A stretch of DNA of 64,000 bases from contig JAOULW010000008.1 of the NCBI GenBank assembly GCA_029881805.1, positions 1-64,000 on the forward strand, read 5' to 3'. The DNA comes from Candidatus Bathyarchaeota archaeon. Lineage in GTDB: Archaea > Thermoproteota > Bathyarchaeia > Bathyarchaeales > Bathycorpusculaceae. Of the stretch, positions 1 to 8,377 are shown in pieces; position 1 is the first letter of the stretch, and every line of letters begins with the position of its first letter. The notes beneath the pieces are model-generated. The model did not search any database, was not told the DNA's origin, and saw only the letters and a program-made list of their open reading frames with translations. The position numbers were made by a program, and so were the translations under genes.

Positions 1-385
1 CGTTGTCAAAAAGTTTTTTCCCTTCCATGAACTGTTTCACGTGGACCAGTTCGTGGATCAAATCAAGGTATACATCTATTTTGTCACCTTTATTCAAATA
101 ACGCGCGTCAACCATTATGTGCCCGTCTGCACTATTGACCCACATGTAGCCGCCAATCCATGTAAACTCAATTTGGAGATTGCGTAGCACCTCTTCTGTT
201 TTATCGCCGAAGATTTGTCTCACAGCTTGAACCTTCTCCAAGCCCTTGAAGTAATCAGTAATGGGATAGGACGTTCCTTTAATGAGGGCTAATTTGTTCA
301 AGCGTAATACTCTATCTATGCGCAATATGCTGATGATATGAAACATCGTAGTGATGAGTATTTCCCGCCAGTCTATGATTGACAC
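1..385 (-). CDS. Putative HExxH metalloprotease-like protein (3' end outside window)
   Basis: The minus strand is open from a GTG at 385 to the window edge (about 128 residues); the C-terminus lies outside. A HELVH motif near residue 115 is the zinc-binding HExxH signature of metallopeptidases. It is preceded by a soluble alpha/beta-looking region with the sequence IGGYMWVNSADGH. A strong GGAGGTG overlaps the GTG, so the true start could instead be the ATG at 346. I do not recognise the family. The peptidase call rests only on the HExxH motif and its helical setting. Confidence 0.5.
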   Translation of the reverse strand, partial: MSIIDWREILITTMFHIISILRIDRVLRLNKLALIKGTSYPITDYFKGLEKVQAVRQIFGDKTEEVLRNLQIEFTWIGGYMWVNSADGHIMVDARYLNKGDKIDVYLDLIHELVHVKQFMEGKKLFDN

Positions 386-479
386 CTCCGCTTGGAATTT
401 ATCTTATGTGCATTTTGGTTAATCTTATATTTGCTGAAATATAGGCGATTCTCTTAATCAGTTGAACGGAGGTGGAAAA

Positions 480-620
480 GTGGCGAAGAAAGGCGCCAAA
501 TACAAGTGTGAAGAATGTGGACTTGTCGTTTTAGTTGATGAGGCGTGCGGTTGCGTTGCATGCGATTTGATGTGTTGCGACGAACCAATGAAGGAAGTCA
601 AACCGAAAGCTAGGAAGTAG
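480..620 (+). CDS. Desulforedoxin-like small iron-binding protein
   Basis: A 46-residue protein starts at a GTG preceded by GGAGGTGG about 5 bases upstream. It carries CEECG near residue 10 and then Cys-rich CGCVAC and CCDEPMK segments. The CxxC...CC..PMK layout is that of desulforedoxin and the N-terminal domain of desulfoferrodoxin, where four Cys bind one iron in a rubredoxin-like site. Two extra Cys (in CGCVAC) are unusual. The likely role is redox or oxygen-stress protection in an anaerobe. It ends 5 bases before the convergent gene at 625. Confidence 0.7.
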   Translation: MAKKGAKYKCEECGLVVLVDEACGCVACDLMCCDEPMKEVKPKARK

Positions 621-624
621 ACTG

Positions 625-843
625 CTATGCCCTTTGGCTCCATGCTTCTTCCAACTTCGAAGCGAAACCGTCCTCATCTTCGGCTATTCTTTTCTTCACT
701 TCCTTCCAAGTCATTGGACAATTCTTGTATTCAACGCCTACGACATTGTGGATGATTTTGTCGATTTGAAGCTTATTTTCGCTTGTAACTTCTACTCCTG
801 CCTTTTTGAAAATTTCTTGAAGATGTCTAAAATAACAAGTCAA
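625..843 (-). CDS. Small conserved archaeal protein, unknown function
   Basis: About 72 residues from a TTG at 843, chosen because GAGGTGG sits 6-7 bases upstream; the frame stays open to a TTG at 858. It is soluble, charged and probably all-helical, with the stretch VGVEYKNCPMTWKEVKKR in the middle and a single Cys there. It looks like a small archaeal protein family, but I cannot name a function. It is convergent with the desulforedoxin-like gene. Confidence 0.55.
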   Translation of the reverse strand: MTCYFRHLQEIFKKAGVEVTSENKLQIDKIIHNVVGVEYKNCPMTWKEVKKRIAEDEDGFASKLEEAWSQRA

Positions 844-900
844 AGCAAGCCACCTCAATAACGCTAATTGTGTTCTTCAAGTTTATAACCTCTGAGAAAG

Positions 901-1971
901 CTAGACTTTCCAGAATTCTTTAGGCGTCACGTCAGCCTTTCCTGTTCGGACGGTGTTGTATGGGCAGACTTTAACGCAGGTGGAGCAGTCTATGCCGTTT
1001 TCGCACCAGAAAAGATAGCATAATTCCGCATTTACATACCATTTGAGAGCTCCAGGATTATTAGATAAACAGGCAACGTTGAAACTCGGTTCATCATCCA
1101 TTGAGATTGCGTCAGCTCTGCAATATTTGGCGCACAGTTTACACTTTTTGCAGAATTCTTTTACGCCGAATTTTATGGGCTTGTCAGGTTCAAGCGGAAG
1201 ATCTGTGAGAATCTTGCAGAGTCTAATCCTTGGGCCATATTCAGGCGTTATCAGCAAGCCATTTCGACCTAGCTCTCCGAGTCCAGCGTCGATTGCAAGG
1301 GGAACACTTAATGCGGTGTCGTTTCCGCATTGAATTGCTTCGTATCCTAGGTTTCGGATGAACTCGCCCACGCAGGAGAGGGTGAACGCCATTTTTGAAT
1401 AGCCGATTCCTGTAGCAGCCGCTGCGGGAGCCGCAGGAGAAGTTGCGATTCCGGGCGCATTCATTTCAACAGCCATAACGATGACATTTTCAAATTTTCT
1501 TGGAACATTAGCCTCCGCGTATAACCATTTTCTGTTTAGTCTGCATATTCCTGTAAGTGACGCACCAAAAAGCGTGGCAGCCTGCTTAACATATTTGCTC
1601 ATTTCAAGTGGGTCATTAACCGAGTATTTTGTCTTCGTCCAGTCAATTCCAATCGTGGCTGCCGAAGCCCTGTAGGGTTTGATTTTTACTCGTGAAAAAC
1701 CACCTTCAAAAGCGTCATGTACTGTCCAAGAAGAATAGGCCAAGGCGAAGTCAACCCTTGAATAGCCAAGTTCCCCTTTTTTAATTATGTTAAGAACGTT
1801 TTCATCGTACATTTGCATGTAGCCTTTCCACGATGTATTCCACGTCACTCTTTCAAAAATTATGTTTTTGCTGCTGAACCTTGTAAGTTTTGATTGATCA
1901 AGAATATATGGGGATTTTTCAGCCTTGTGCACATTGATTTTTGGGATTTTTCGTGTTTGACTTGAATTCAT
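901..1971 (-). CDS. Double 4Fe-4S reductase, QueG/reductive-dehalogenase-like
   Basis: A 356-residue protein. The C-terminal third has two ferredoxin-type clusters: CKKCKLCAKYC near residue 275 and, after a CLFWCENG-like stretch, DCSTCVKVCPYN near 330. This pattern, a substrate domain followed by two 4Fe-4S clusters, is seen in QueG (epoxyqueuosine reductase) and in reductive dehalogenase-like cobalamin enzymes. The spacing and the W/C-rich segment before the second cluster resemble the dehalogenase-like branch. No Tat signal is visible at the N-terminus, so it is probably cytoplasmic. Its substrate cannot be read from sequence. A second, distant relative lies at 16494-17372. Confidence 0.7.
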   Translation of the reverse strand: MNSSQTRKIPKINVHKAEKSPYILDQSKLTRFSSKNIIFERVTWNTSWKGYMQMYDENVLNIIKKGELGYSRVDFALAYSSWTVHDAFEGGFSRVKIKPYRASAATIGIDWTKTKYSVNDPLEMSKYVKQAATLFGASLTGICRLNRKWLYAEANVPRKFENVIVMAVEMNAPGIATSPAAPAAAATGIGYSKMAFTLSCVGEFIRNLGYEAIQCGNDTALSVPLAIDAGLGELGRNGLLITPEYGPRIRLCKILTDLPLEPDKPIKFGVKEFCKKCKLCAKYCRADAISMDDEPSFNVACLSNNPGALKWYVNAELCYLFWCENGIDCSTCVKVCPYNTVRTGKADVTPKEFWKV

Positions 1972-2162
1972 ATGTTACACTCAAACAATGAGATATGGCC
2001 ACAGATTTAAAAAGAAATAGTGTCGAGAGTTCAATGTCATACCATGATAATTTGGCAAGGAGGTTCTTCTAACTAGCTAATGCAAAACTGGTTTCTAGAA
2101 CAAGTTTTCAAATGCTTATTGTTTTTCTATATTGCTAATTCATAAAAATTATCGGTCGCCGA

Positions 2163-2642
2163 ATGAGAGATTATTTGATGATTCGGATTCAGACGGGCTT
2201 AACTCTGTCTCTTTTCTTCATTATAATATTGTCAAATCTTGTCCAGCTTGCGCTTTCAACAACTATGAATTTCACTGTGCCAGCCGGAGGAAAAAAACCT
2301 GTATCGATTAATCTTTCGATTGAGGACCATGTCGTAATAAAATTTTCAGTCATAGGACAAACTGCTAATAGATTAAATTTCTCTATGACTTATCCTAACG
2401 GAACCGTGAAAGATTTTGGCGAAACAGGATTTCTTAATTATGCTTTCGTTTGTGATGATGAAGGAGAGTACGTTTTGCACTTTTCAAACGTGGACTCTTC
2501 AGAAGATAAGCTCGTGACTTTAGACTACGAGGTTCAGCATTACATTTTCGGAATCCCACAGATGCTCTTTCTAACCTTGATTATTGTACTAGTCTGCATG
2601 GTCGCTGTCGCAGCATTCGTTTTAATGGGAAAGCCTCACTGA
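2163..2642 (+). CDS. Type I membrane protein with GOLD/emp24-like lumenal domain
   Basis: A 159-residue protein. Residues 8-32 form a hydrophobic signal peptide or anchor. Residues 33-125 are a predicted beta-sandwich with several N-x-S/T sites, and residues 130-153 form a C-terminal transmembrane helix followed by only a few residues (MGKPH). This layout, with the run DEGEYVLHFSN before the helix, resembles GOLD domains of emp24/p24 proteins. The similarity is my reading and was not searched. The ATG at 2178 is an alternative start. Confidence 0.55.
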   Translation: MRDYLMIRIQTGLTLSLFFIIILSNLVQLALSTTMNFTVPAGGKKPVSINLSIEDHVVIKFSVIGQTANRLNFSMTYPNGTVKDFGETGFLNYAFVCDDEGEYVLHFSNVDSSEDKLVTLDYEVQHYIFGIPQMLFLTLIIVLVCMVAVAAFVLMGKPH

Positions 2643-2762
2643 AAGCAATCAACCAGCAATATTTCTAATGTGATAAGAATCATAAATGCCGACGAAGTTT
2701 TTGGAGCCATGTAAATGATTTATACTGTAATATGCAGATTCACTGATGAACCTACAAAACCT

Positions 2763-3134
2763 CTACGGAGTATCTTCTGCAATTTCAGCTTCTTGTCTTT
2801 GAACATATTTTGCTTTTCGAATTACTGCAGCTACTGCGGCAGGTATCAAAATAAGTTCAGAGGAAGCTACATAAAACATTGAATAAAATGATAAAAGCAT
2901 AAAGAACGGTAACAGGGTAAAGCTAACAATACTTATGAATAATAGGGTAAGAAAAAGATATTTTGAAAAGTAATGCAAGACGTCACCCTCCAGAAATTCC
3001 TCAGGAATTGTTTTGCGAATCCAGCAGCCAAGTATTGCGCCAGAAAAGTTGACTAGCAGAAAGAAGTAGAAGACGAGTGAGCTCTCAAAGGAAGAGACTC
3101 TAAAAATCTTGAATGAAACAACGTAACTCTCCAT
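2763..3134 (-). CDS. Multi-pass membrane protein, unknown
   Basis: A 123-residue protein with three or four hydrophobic helices and a charged C-terminal tail (RQEAEIAEDTP). The ATG at 3134 has a GGGGAG ribosome site 7 bases upstream, so it may be translated independently. It overlaps the C-terminal part of another hydrophobic frame (3053-3331) in a different phase. Together the two could be one gene split by a frameshift. No family recognised. Confidence 0.5.
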   Translation of the reverse strand: MESYVVSFKIFRVSSFESSLVFYFFLLVNFSGAILGCWIRKTIPEEFLEGDVLHYFSKYLFLTLLFISIVSFTLLPFFMLLSFYSMFYVASSELILIPAAVAAVIRKAKYVQRQEAEIAEDTP

Positions 3135-3331
3135 GAAAAGTCTCCCCAGATATCTACAGGAATAAAGAAGAACGGAAACGAAAAAACGTAAAAAGGAAGA
3201 GCTATGAAGAATGGAACATAAGTAAAGAGAGAGAGAAAAGACATTAGTGCCGTCAAGGCAACAACTACTAAAATATTTGATAATTTGCCTTTTCCAGCCA
3301 GATGATAGGCCAAGTATAAAGAAAGAAACAT
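3053..3331 (-). CDS. N-terminal membrane segment, possible frameshifted half of 2763-3134
   Basis: A 92-residue frame. Its first 65 residues are three strongly hydrophobic helices ending in FFFIPVDIWGDFS; after that it turns into a polar, low-quality tail where it overlaps the next gene. The pattern suggests that the real protein changes frame near 3130 and continues as the downstream gene. That would mean either a sequencing or assembly indel or a recent mutation. A separate short gene is also possible. Confidence 0.35.
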   Translation of the reverse strand: MFLSLYLAYHLAGKGKLSNILVVVALTALMSFLSLFTYVPFFIALPFYVFSFPFFFIPVDIWGDFSWRVTLFHSRFLESLPLRAHSSSTSFC

Positions 3332-3553
3332 TCCTTTTCTAACATTAATTAAGCGAGGAAGGTTTTATAACTCTATTGTCTTCTCGCTTAGTCTACTTAT
3401 GATATTAAAATTTAAACTGAACGTAACAGAACGGATTCGAGGGAATGAGGTTTTCTCCACGAGCTATAACATCAGCCATGCAACTTTATTTCACTGGCGA
3501 ATCTTTCAGGAATGTTAAAAGTATTGTGTGCGTTAGACACTTACGCGCGCGAT

Positions 3554-3868
3554 TTACACGCTTTTTCGGCGATCTCCACTCAATTCCCTTGTAAGTACAC
3601 CAACAAGATCTCTGTGTTTTTTCAAGATATCATGCCATATCTCGCCCTTCTCCGTTTTGTGATAACCTTTTGTTTTGTCCCCTTTAATCAAACCATTTTC
3701 TTCGAGATAATCTATCATACGATCTGTTTGCCACTGTGTTCCTGCCCTTCTGTATATGTCATGCCTAAGCGTTTTACCGCGTTTTGCATGCGCTATATCA
3801 AATATGTCCAAGTATTCTTTCAACCTCTCCGCAGCCCTCGAAGGAGAAGGGGTAATCCTTGGACACAT
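3554..3868 (-). CDS. Winged-helix DNA-binding protein
   Basis: A 104-residue protein of archaeal winged-helix type. Residues 10-60 hold helices including the turn RRAGTQWQTDRMIDYLEENGLI, followed by the wing KGYHKTEKG near residues 66-75. These single-domain regulators bind as dimers near promoters. It starts 5 bases after the stop of the membrane gene 3874-4218, so the two probably form an operon. This suggests a regulator paired with a membrane partner. Confidence 0.7.
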   Translation of the reverse strand: MCPRITPSPSRAAERLKEYLDIFDIAHAKRGKTLRHDIYRRAGTQWQTDRMIDYLEENGLIKGDKTKGYHKTEKGEIWHDILKKHRDLVGVLTRELSGDRRKSV

Positions 3869-3873
3869 CCTAT

Positions 3874-4218
3874 CTAATCCTCGATAGTCTTTTCCAATCG
3901 GATCAATCGCGCATATCGGTTTCTAAGCCTGTTATACCAGTAAAGCAAGGCAACACCAAATGCGACATAGAACACTGCGCCAGGCGTCTCAGCTATTGCG
4001 TAGAAATAGGTGAGAGTACTTGCGCTTCCTGAGAGTATCTTGTTCCAGTCGGAGATTGCTGTTCCAATAATTATGACCGAGAAAACCAACGTTATGAAGC
4101 CCGCGAAGAGATATATGGAGATGCTTCTTTTCATATCTTTAATCATAGTTCTTGCGTCACTCCACAGCTCATCGTACAGCGCCTTTAATTCTGGTAGTTC
4201 TTTATCTTCATCTGCCAT
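3874..4218 (-). CDS. Two-helix membrane protein
   Basis: About 114 residues from the ATG at 4218, chosen because GGTGG lies 7 bases upstream; the frame is open to 4248. A charged N-terminal helix (about 30 residues) is followed by transmembrane segments near residues 35-57 and 72-95 and a basic tail (NRLRNRYARLIR). It shares an operon with the winged-helix gene at 3554-3868. Function unknown. Confidence 0.6.
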   Translation of the reverse strand: MADEDKELPELKALYDELWSDARTMIKDMKRSISIYLFAGFITLVFSVIIIGTAISDWNKILSGSASTLTYFYAIAETPGAVFYVAFGVALLYWYNRLRNRYARLIRLEKTIED

Positions 4219-4440
4219 AATTCTAACCACCAATAAGAAGAGACTCAATCGAATATATTATCATGCTTCTAGAAATAAGATCATTATAATATCCATATGT
4301 GAAACAACGTGCGTTGGATACAAAGACTAGATTAAGAGCGCGCGTCTTCGTTTTGTACGCCTCTGAGTAATGACATATGAAACTCACACTGTCATGAATA
4401 GTGCGCGTTACTAAAGCAAAGTATTCTCTAGTAACATGTA

Positions 4441-4475
4441 AATCATTTATACTGATTTACGGGTAATATCACTCA
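4441..4475 (+). promoter_or_regulatory. Promoter of the aldolase-phosphofructokinase operon
   Basis: An AT-rich TATA-like element (TTTATACTG, about 4446-4454) lies about 27-35 bases before the GTG/ATG start of the aldolase gene. No ribosome site is visible before the start, which fits a leaderless transcript. A near copy of this sequence (CATGTAAATGATTTATACTG) occurs at about 2709-2728. Confidence 0.45.
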
Positions 4476-4478
4476 GCA

Positions 4479-5405
4479 GTGGAAAATATGCTTGTCTCAA
4501 ATCGAGATTTATTAGCGCCTGCTAGAACTAGGGCTTATGCGGTTGGCGCCTTTAACATTAGCAATCTTGAAAGCCTACTAGCTGTTACTGAAGCTGCCGT
4601 TGAAGAGAAATCGCCAGTCATTGTTGCGGCCACCCCAAGCGCCATCAAATATGGCGGATTATCTTATCTAGCAAAAATGGTTAGAACAGCTGCAGAGTCT
4701 AGCCTTGTGCCTATGTCTTTACATCTTGATCACGGCAGCGACTTCGAAATGGTTTCAAAGTGTGTAGCTGCTGGCTTCACGTCGGTAATGATTGACGGTT
4801 CATTTCTAACTTTTGAACAGAACGTTGCCCTAACAAAACGTGTAGTTGATCTTGCACATCCAAAGGGAGTTTCTGTTGAAGCTGAGCTTGGAAGACTCGC
4901 CGGAGTCGAAGAGAAAACTGTGGAAGAGAAAGAAGCAGTTTTGACCGACCCAGAAACAGCCAGGGAGTTTGTTGAAAACTCCTGTGTGGACGCGCTTGCA
5001 GTTGCAATAGGAACTTCCCATGGCGCCTACAAGTTCAAGACTGAACCCAAACTTGACTTCGAAAGATTGAGGTCTATCAGCGAAAAGGTTGACGTGCCGC
5101 TGGTCTTGCATGGAGCCTCAAGCGTGCCCGCGTGGATAATTGAAAAAGCCAGCAGGTACGGAGCTGAATTGAAAGGAGCGAAAGGGATTCCCGAAGAGCA
5201 CATTCAAAAAGCTATCTCACTAGGGATTGCAAAGATAAACATCGACACTGATTTGCGACTGGCTTTCACAGCCACAGTGCGTGAAGTTTTGACAAATTCA
5301 CCGAAAGAATTTGATCCAAGAAAGATTCTGGGTCCGGCAAAAGAAGCCATGAAAGAGGTTGTTAAGAGTAAAATGCGCCTATTCGGGAGCTCTGGAAAGG
5401 CGTAA
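4479..5405 (+). CDS. Class II fructose-bisphosphate aldolase family protein
   Basis: A 308-residue protein; the ATG at 4488 is an alternative start to the GTG at 4479. Family motifs are in order: AVGAFNISNLES near residue 25, LHLDHG with the zinc-ligand His near 85, GTSHGAYK near 180, LVLHGASS near 210, and KINIDTDLR near 255. Enzymes of this family split or form fructose-1,6-bisphosphate (or a related ketose bisphosphate) with a divalent metal. Most archaea use a different aldolase, so this is a bacterial-type enzyme. The phosphofructokinase gene begins 16 bases after its stop, consistent with one glycolytic or gluconeogenic operon. Confidence 0.9.
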   Translation: MENMLVSNRDLLAPARTRAYAVGAFNISNLESLLAVTEAAVEEKSPVIVAATPSAIKYGGLSYLAKMVRTAAESSLVPMSLHLDHGSDFEMVSKCVAAGFTSVMIDGSFLTFEQNVALTKRVVDLAHPKGVSVEAELGRLAGVEEKTVEEKEAVLTDPETAREFVENSCVDALAVAIGTSHGAYKFKTEPKLDFERLRSISEKVDVPLVLHGASSVPAWIIEKASRYGAELKGAKGIPEEHIQKAISLGIAKINIDTDLRLAFTATVREVLTNSPKEFDPRKILGPAKEAMKEVVKSKMRLFGSSGKA

Positions 5406-5421
5406 CCAAAGGGAATATGAA

Positions 5422-6450
5422 ATGAAAGTAGGAATCTTAAGCGGGGGCGGAGATGCGCCGGGAATCAATGCTGTCATAAGGGCGGTTGTTAGAAAGGGCC
5501 TTCAAAATTACGGCTATGAAATGATTGGCATAAAAGACGGATGGCGTGGGCTTTTAGAAAACGATTTCCTTTCTTTAGATTTGAAGTCAGCATCTGGTAT
5601 TCTTCCTCGTGGAGGCTCAATTCTGGGTACCTCGAGGACGAATCCTTTCAAGCATGAAAAAGGATCAGAGAAAATCTTGAAAAACGCCAAGAAGGCTGGA
5701 ATAGAGGCTGTCGTTGTTATCGGTGGTGACGACACACTAGGCGTGGCGCAAAAAATGGGCGAACTTGGGCTCAAATGCGTGAGCGTGCCAAAAACCATTG
5801 ATAACGATCTGTCTGGAACGGATTACACCTTCGGCTTCATGACCGCCGTTGCGATAGCTACGGAAGCTCTTGACAGGCTTCACACCACAGCGGAAACACA
5901 TCACAGGGTAATGATACTTGAAGTCATGGGACGATACACAGGCTGGATTGCATTAATGGCTGGACTTGCCGGAGGTGCCGACGTCATCTTGATACCAGAA
6001 AAGCCATTTGACACAAACGAAATTTGCAGTTTCATTAAACGCAGACAAGCGCGCGGTAGAAACTTCAGCATAATTGTTGTGGCTGAAGGAACGAAACCTA
6101 AGGGTGGAGCCGAAATAGTCTACAGCGAAACTGTTGACGAGTTTGGACACATCCGCTTTGGTGGAGTAGGATACTATTTGGGAAAGGAAATTGAGAAGCG
6201 CATGGACATCGAGACCCGCGTCGTGGTATTGGGGCATCTTCAACGTGGAGGCTCGCCAACAGCTTTTGACAGAATTCTGGCTACACAGTATGGAATAGCA
6301 GCTATCGACCTTGTGCATAAAGGAAAGTTTGGTTACATGGTCGCTTTCAAAGGCAACAGGATAGTTTCGGTGCCGCTTAAAGATGTTGTTGGAAAACGGA
6401 AAACAGTGAATTTAGAACTCTATGATATTGCAAGCGTATTTTTCGGATGA
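5422..6450 (+). CDS. pfkA: 6-phosphofructokinase, PfkA family, PPi-dependent type
   Basis: A 342-residue PfkA-family enzyme. The start at 5422 is chosen because MKVGILSGGGDAPG is the normal N-terminus; the frame stays open into the aldolase gene. It phosphorylates fructose-6-phosphate at C1. Residues 101-104 read GGDD and 123-129 PKTIDND. Asp at 104 and Lys at 124 are the hallmark of pyrophosphate-dependent enzymes, whereas ATP enzymes carry Gly104. The reaction is therefore probably reversible with PPi. MGRYTGW near 172 is the substrate-binding motif. It is cotranscribed with the aldolase. Confidence 0.9.
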   Translation: MKVGILSGGGDAPGINAVIRAVVRKGLQNYGYEMIGIKDGWRGLLENDFLSLDLKSASGILPRGGSILGTSRTNPFKHEKGSEKILKNAKKAGIEAVVVIGGDDTLGVAQKMGELGLKCVSVPKTIDNDLSGTDYTFGFMTAVAIATEALDRLHTTAETHHRVMILEVMGRYTGWIALMAGLAGGADVILIPEKPFDTNEICSFIKRRQARGRNFSIIVVAEGTKPKGGAEIVYSETVDEFGHIRFGGVGYYLGKEIEKRMDIETRVVVLGHLQRGGSPTAFDRILATQYGIAAIDLVHKGKFGYMVAFKGNRIVSVPLKDVVGKRKTVNLELYDIASVFFG

Positions 6451-6458
6451 CAAATTAA

Positions 6459-6830
6459 ATGGAAAAACAATCTGCCAAAGAAAGCGTATCAGTTTATGCA
6501 ATCATAAGTTTCGTCATTGGAATCGTTCTTGGAATGTCCGCAGTAATTACAGGAATTACGTATTACTATGCTCCTTGGCCAGCTCATGGTCCGATTGGAG
6601 TGGTAGGAATATTTCTCATAGTTTTCGGAGCATTAGATATTTTCGGCAGTATCTTGGTGCTGAAGAGAAAAACCGTGATTTTGGGAGCTTCAATGGTTCT
6701 GGCCTTCGGAATTCTTAGCGGTCCCTCAAGCGTAGGAATACTTGTACCATACGGGTTTGAAATTGCTTTGGGCTGGGCATTGCCAATAGTTAGCTTTGCA
6801 TGCGCCCTTTACAGCAGAAAATCTACTTGA
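6459..6830 (+). CDS. Four-helix membrane protein
   Basis: A 123-residue protein with four hydrophobic segments (about residues 12-34, 45-66, 72-95 and 100-118) and short loops. It begins 9 bases after the phosphofructokinase stop and is probably in the same transcript. No family is recognised and no catalytic motifs are visible. Confidence 0.6.
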   Translation: MEKQSAKESVSVYAIISFVIGIVLGMSAVITGITYYYAPWPAHGPIGVVGIFLIVFGALDIFGSILVLKRKTVILGASMVLAFGILSGPSSVGILVPYGFEIALGWALPIVSFACALYSRKST

Positions 6831-6864
6831 ACAAACAAGTTATAGTGGAAACCTACAATGAGGT

Positions 6865-7827
6865 TTACGTAGCAAGTACATTTGCTAATTTCAACAGGCT
6901 CAAATCTAAGGGCTTCTTTGTATTGCATGATTTCTCAAGTTTTATGCTTGTGACTTTACCATTCTGCAATCCAACGACCTTGCTTCCTTGCCCTTTCGAT
7001 AGTAGTTCAACCGCTTCATTTGCGAATAAGCTGGCTAAGAATCGGCTTCTTGCTGTTGGAGTGCCGCCTCTTTGAGCATAGCCCAAAATGCTAATTCTTA
7101 CTTCTGTTCCAGTATTTTCTTCGATTTCTCTCGCAAGAACGCGGTTATCTCCGACACCCTCCGCAGCTACAATTATGCCTGATTTTTTTCCCTTTGCAGT
7201 ACTTTCCCTTATAGTTCTGAAAATTTCTTCTTTCTTGTAATTGACTTCAGGAACTAAAATTGTTTCGGCTCCTACGGTTAGTCCTACTGTTAAGGCGAGA
7301 AAACCTCTTGTTCTTCCCATGACTTCAACTATGAAAACTCTTTCATGCGAGATTGCTGTGTCTCGGATTTTGTCGATTTCGGCGACCGCCGTGTTTACGG
7401 CTGTGTCGAAGCCTATCGTTTCGTCTGTGCCGAAAACGTCATTATCAATTGTTGCCGGAATTCCAACAATCAACGTTCTGGTTTTTTTGCTCAATTCTAG
7501 TGCTCCCTTCATGGAGCCGTTGCCACCGATCACTATGAGTCCGTCAATTTTGTTGAGGGCGAGTGTTTTGGCGGCTTTTTTGATCCCCTCTTTCTTTTTA
7601 AACTCGGAACATCTTGACGTGAGAAGTATTGTGCCGCCTAATTGTATGATTCCACCAACGGAGCGCGGGGTCAATGGTGTAAAAGTGTTTGTTATTAAGC
7701 CTTCCCAGCCTTTTTGAAAACCTAAAACCTGAAATTTCTTTGAATGGGCAATTCGAGTGACGGCTCGGATAGTGGCGTTCATGCCTGGCGCATCTCCACC
7801 GCTTGTTACTACGCCAATCTTTTTCAA
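6865..7827 (-). CDS. pfkA: 6-phosphofructokinase, PfkA family, ATP-type
   Basis: A 320-residue PfkA-family enzyme from a TTG start at 7827 with GGAAG upstream. Residues 101-104 read GGNG: Gly at position 104 is ATP-type, while the usual Asp103 is Asn, a variation known in some bacterial sequences. The second motif is PATIDND. Other motifs are SGGDAPGMNATIRAV at the N-terminus, MGRTRGF and AQRGGTPTA. It is convergent with the PPi-type enzyme's operon. The cell therefore seems to hold two phosphofructokinases with different phosphoryl donors. Confidence 0.85.
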   Translation of the reverse strand: MKKIGVVTSGGDAPGMNATIRAVTRIAHSKKFQVLGFQKGWEGLITNTFTPLTPRSVGGIIQLGGTILLTSRCSEFKKKEGIKKAAKTLALNKIDGLIVIGGNGSMKGALELSKKTRTLIVGIPATIDNDVFGTDETIGFDTAVNTAVAEIDKIRDTAISHERVFIVEVMGRTRGFLALTVGLTVGAETILVPEVNYKKEEIFRTIRESTAKGKKSGIIVAAEGVGDNRVLAREIEENTGTEVRISILGYAQRGGTPTARSRFLASLFANEAVELLSKGQGSKVVGLQNGKVTSIKLEKSCNTKKPLDLSLLKLANVLAT

Positions 7828-7888
7828 TCAAGGCTTCCTCAATTGCGTACTTTTTTTAGTTAAGACTAATAGAAGTTGCTATTGCTCA

Positions 7889-7903
7889 GGTAAAGTTTTA
7901 TCC
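7889..7903 (+). repeat. Dispersed palindromic repeat, copy 1
   Basis: GGTAAAGTTTTATCC, followed by AACAAACC. It shares the TAAAGTTTTA core of the family found at least 11 times in this window. It lies in the gap upstream of the phosphofructokinase gene. Confidence 0.75.
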
Positions 7904-7943
7904 AACAAACCTCAATGACTGATAAGCCCCTTTCCTGATGCTT

Positions 7944-8129
7944 CTAGAGAACTAGAATGCCAAGAATTATCATGATGATGCCAGCGATGCCTGACGTTGT
8001 AATAGCGGTTTCTCCAAGCCCTCTGACCTCGATTTTTACCTTGCGTCCAGGTCCCAGGGCGAGGAGCACAGCTCCCGTTGTCACTAGTATTGCAGAAGCA
8101 AGCAGATTGTAAAGACCACCCATTCTCAC
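7944..8129 (-). CDS. Two-helix membrane mini-protein
   Basis: A 61-residue protein with two hydrophobic helices (residues 6-27 and 41-61) linked by the basic loop GPGRKVKIEVRGLGE. It resembles the many small archaeal membrane proteins of this layout. ATG at 8123 is an alternative start. Unknown function. Confidence 0.5.
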   Translation of the reverse strand: MRMGGLYNLLASAILVTTGAVLLALGPGRKVKIEVRGLGETAITTSGIAGIIMIILGILVL

Positions 8130-8212
8130 TCAATATTACCAGCTACAGCTCTTCTTAATAATTCTTAGCGCGCGTGTCAGCTTTAGCAAGTATTTGTTGG
8201 TTGGATTAAAAT

Positions 8213-8377
8213 TTAAATCCCACTCCTACATTTCTGTTTCTTTTCGATGCTTTTCTTATGTTTTGTTCTCCGCTTTTCATAGTACCCAATCAAGAGAACA
8301 AAGAGAAGTCCGGAAAAGCTAAGAGCTAAATCTGAAACTTCTACAGGATTATTTTGAGAGAGCTTGTTGACCTGCAA
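8213..8377 (-). CDS. Single-helix membrane mini-protein
   Basis: A 54-residue frame from a TTG at 8377. Residues 14-31 are a hydrophobic helix (DLALSFSGLLFVLLIGYY), followed by a strongly basic tail (KRRTKHKKSIEKKQK), which obeys the positive-inside rule. The codon content looks coding. The start is uncertain and no ribosome site is clear. It occupies part of the otherwise empty 8130-8617 stretch. Confidence 0.4.
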   Translation of the reverse strand: MQVNKLSQNNPVEVSDLALSFSGLLFVLLIGYYEKRRTKHKKSIEKKQKCRSGI

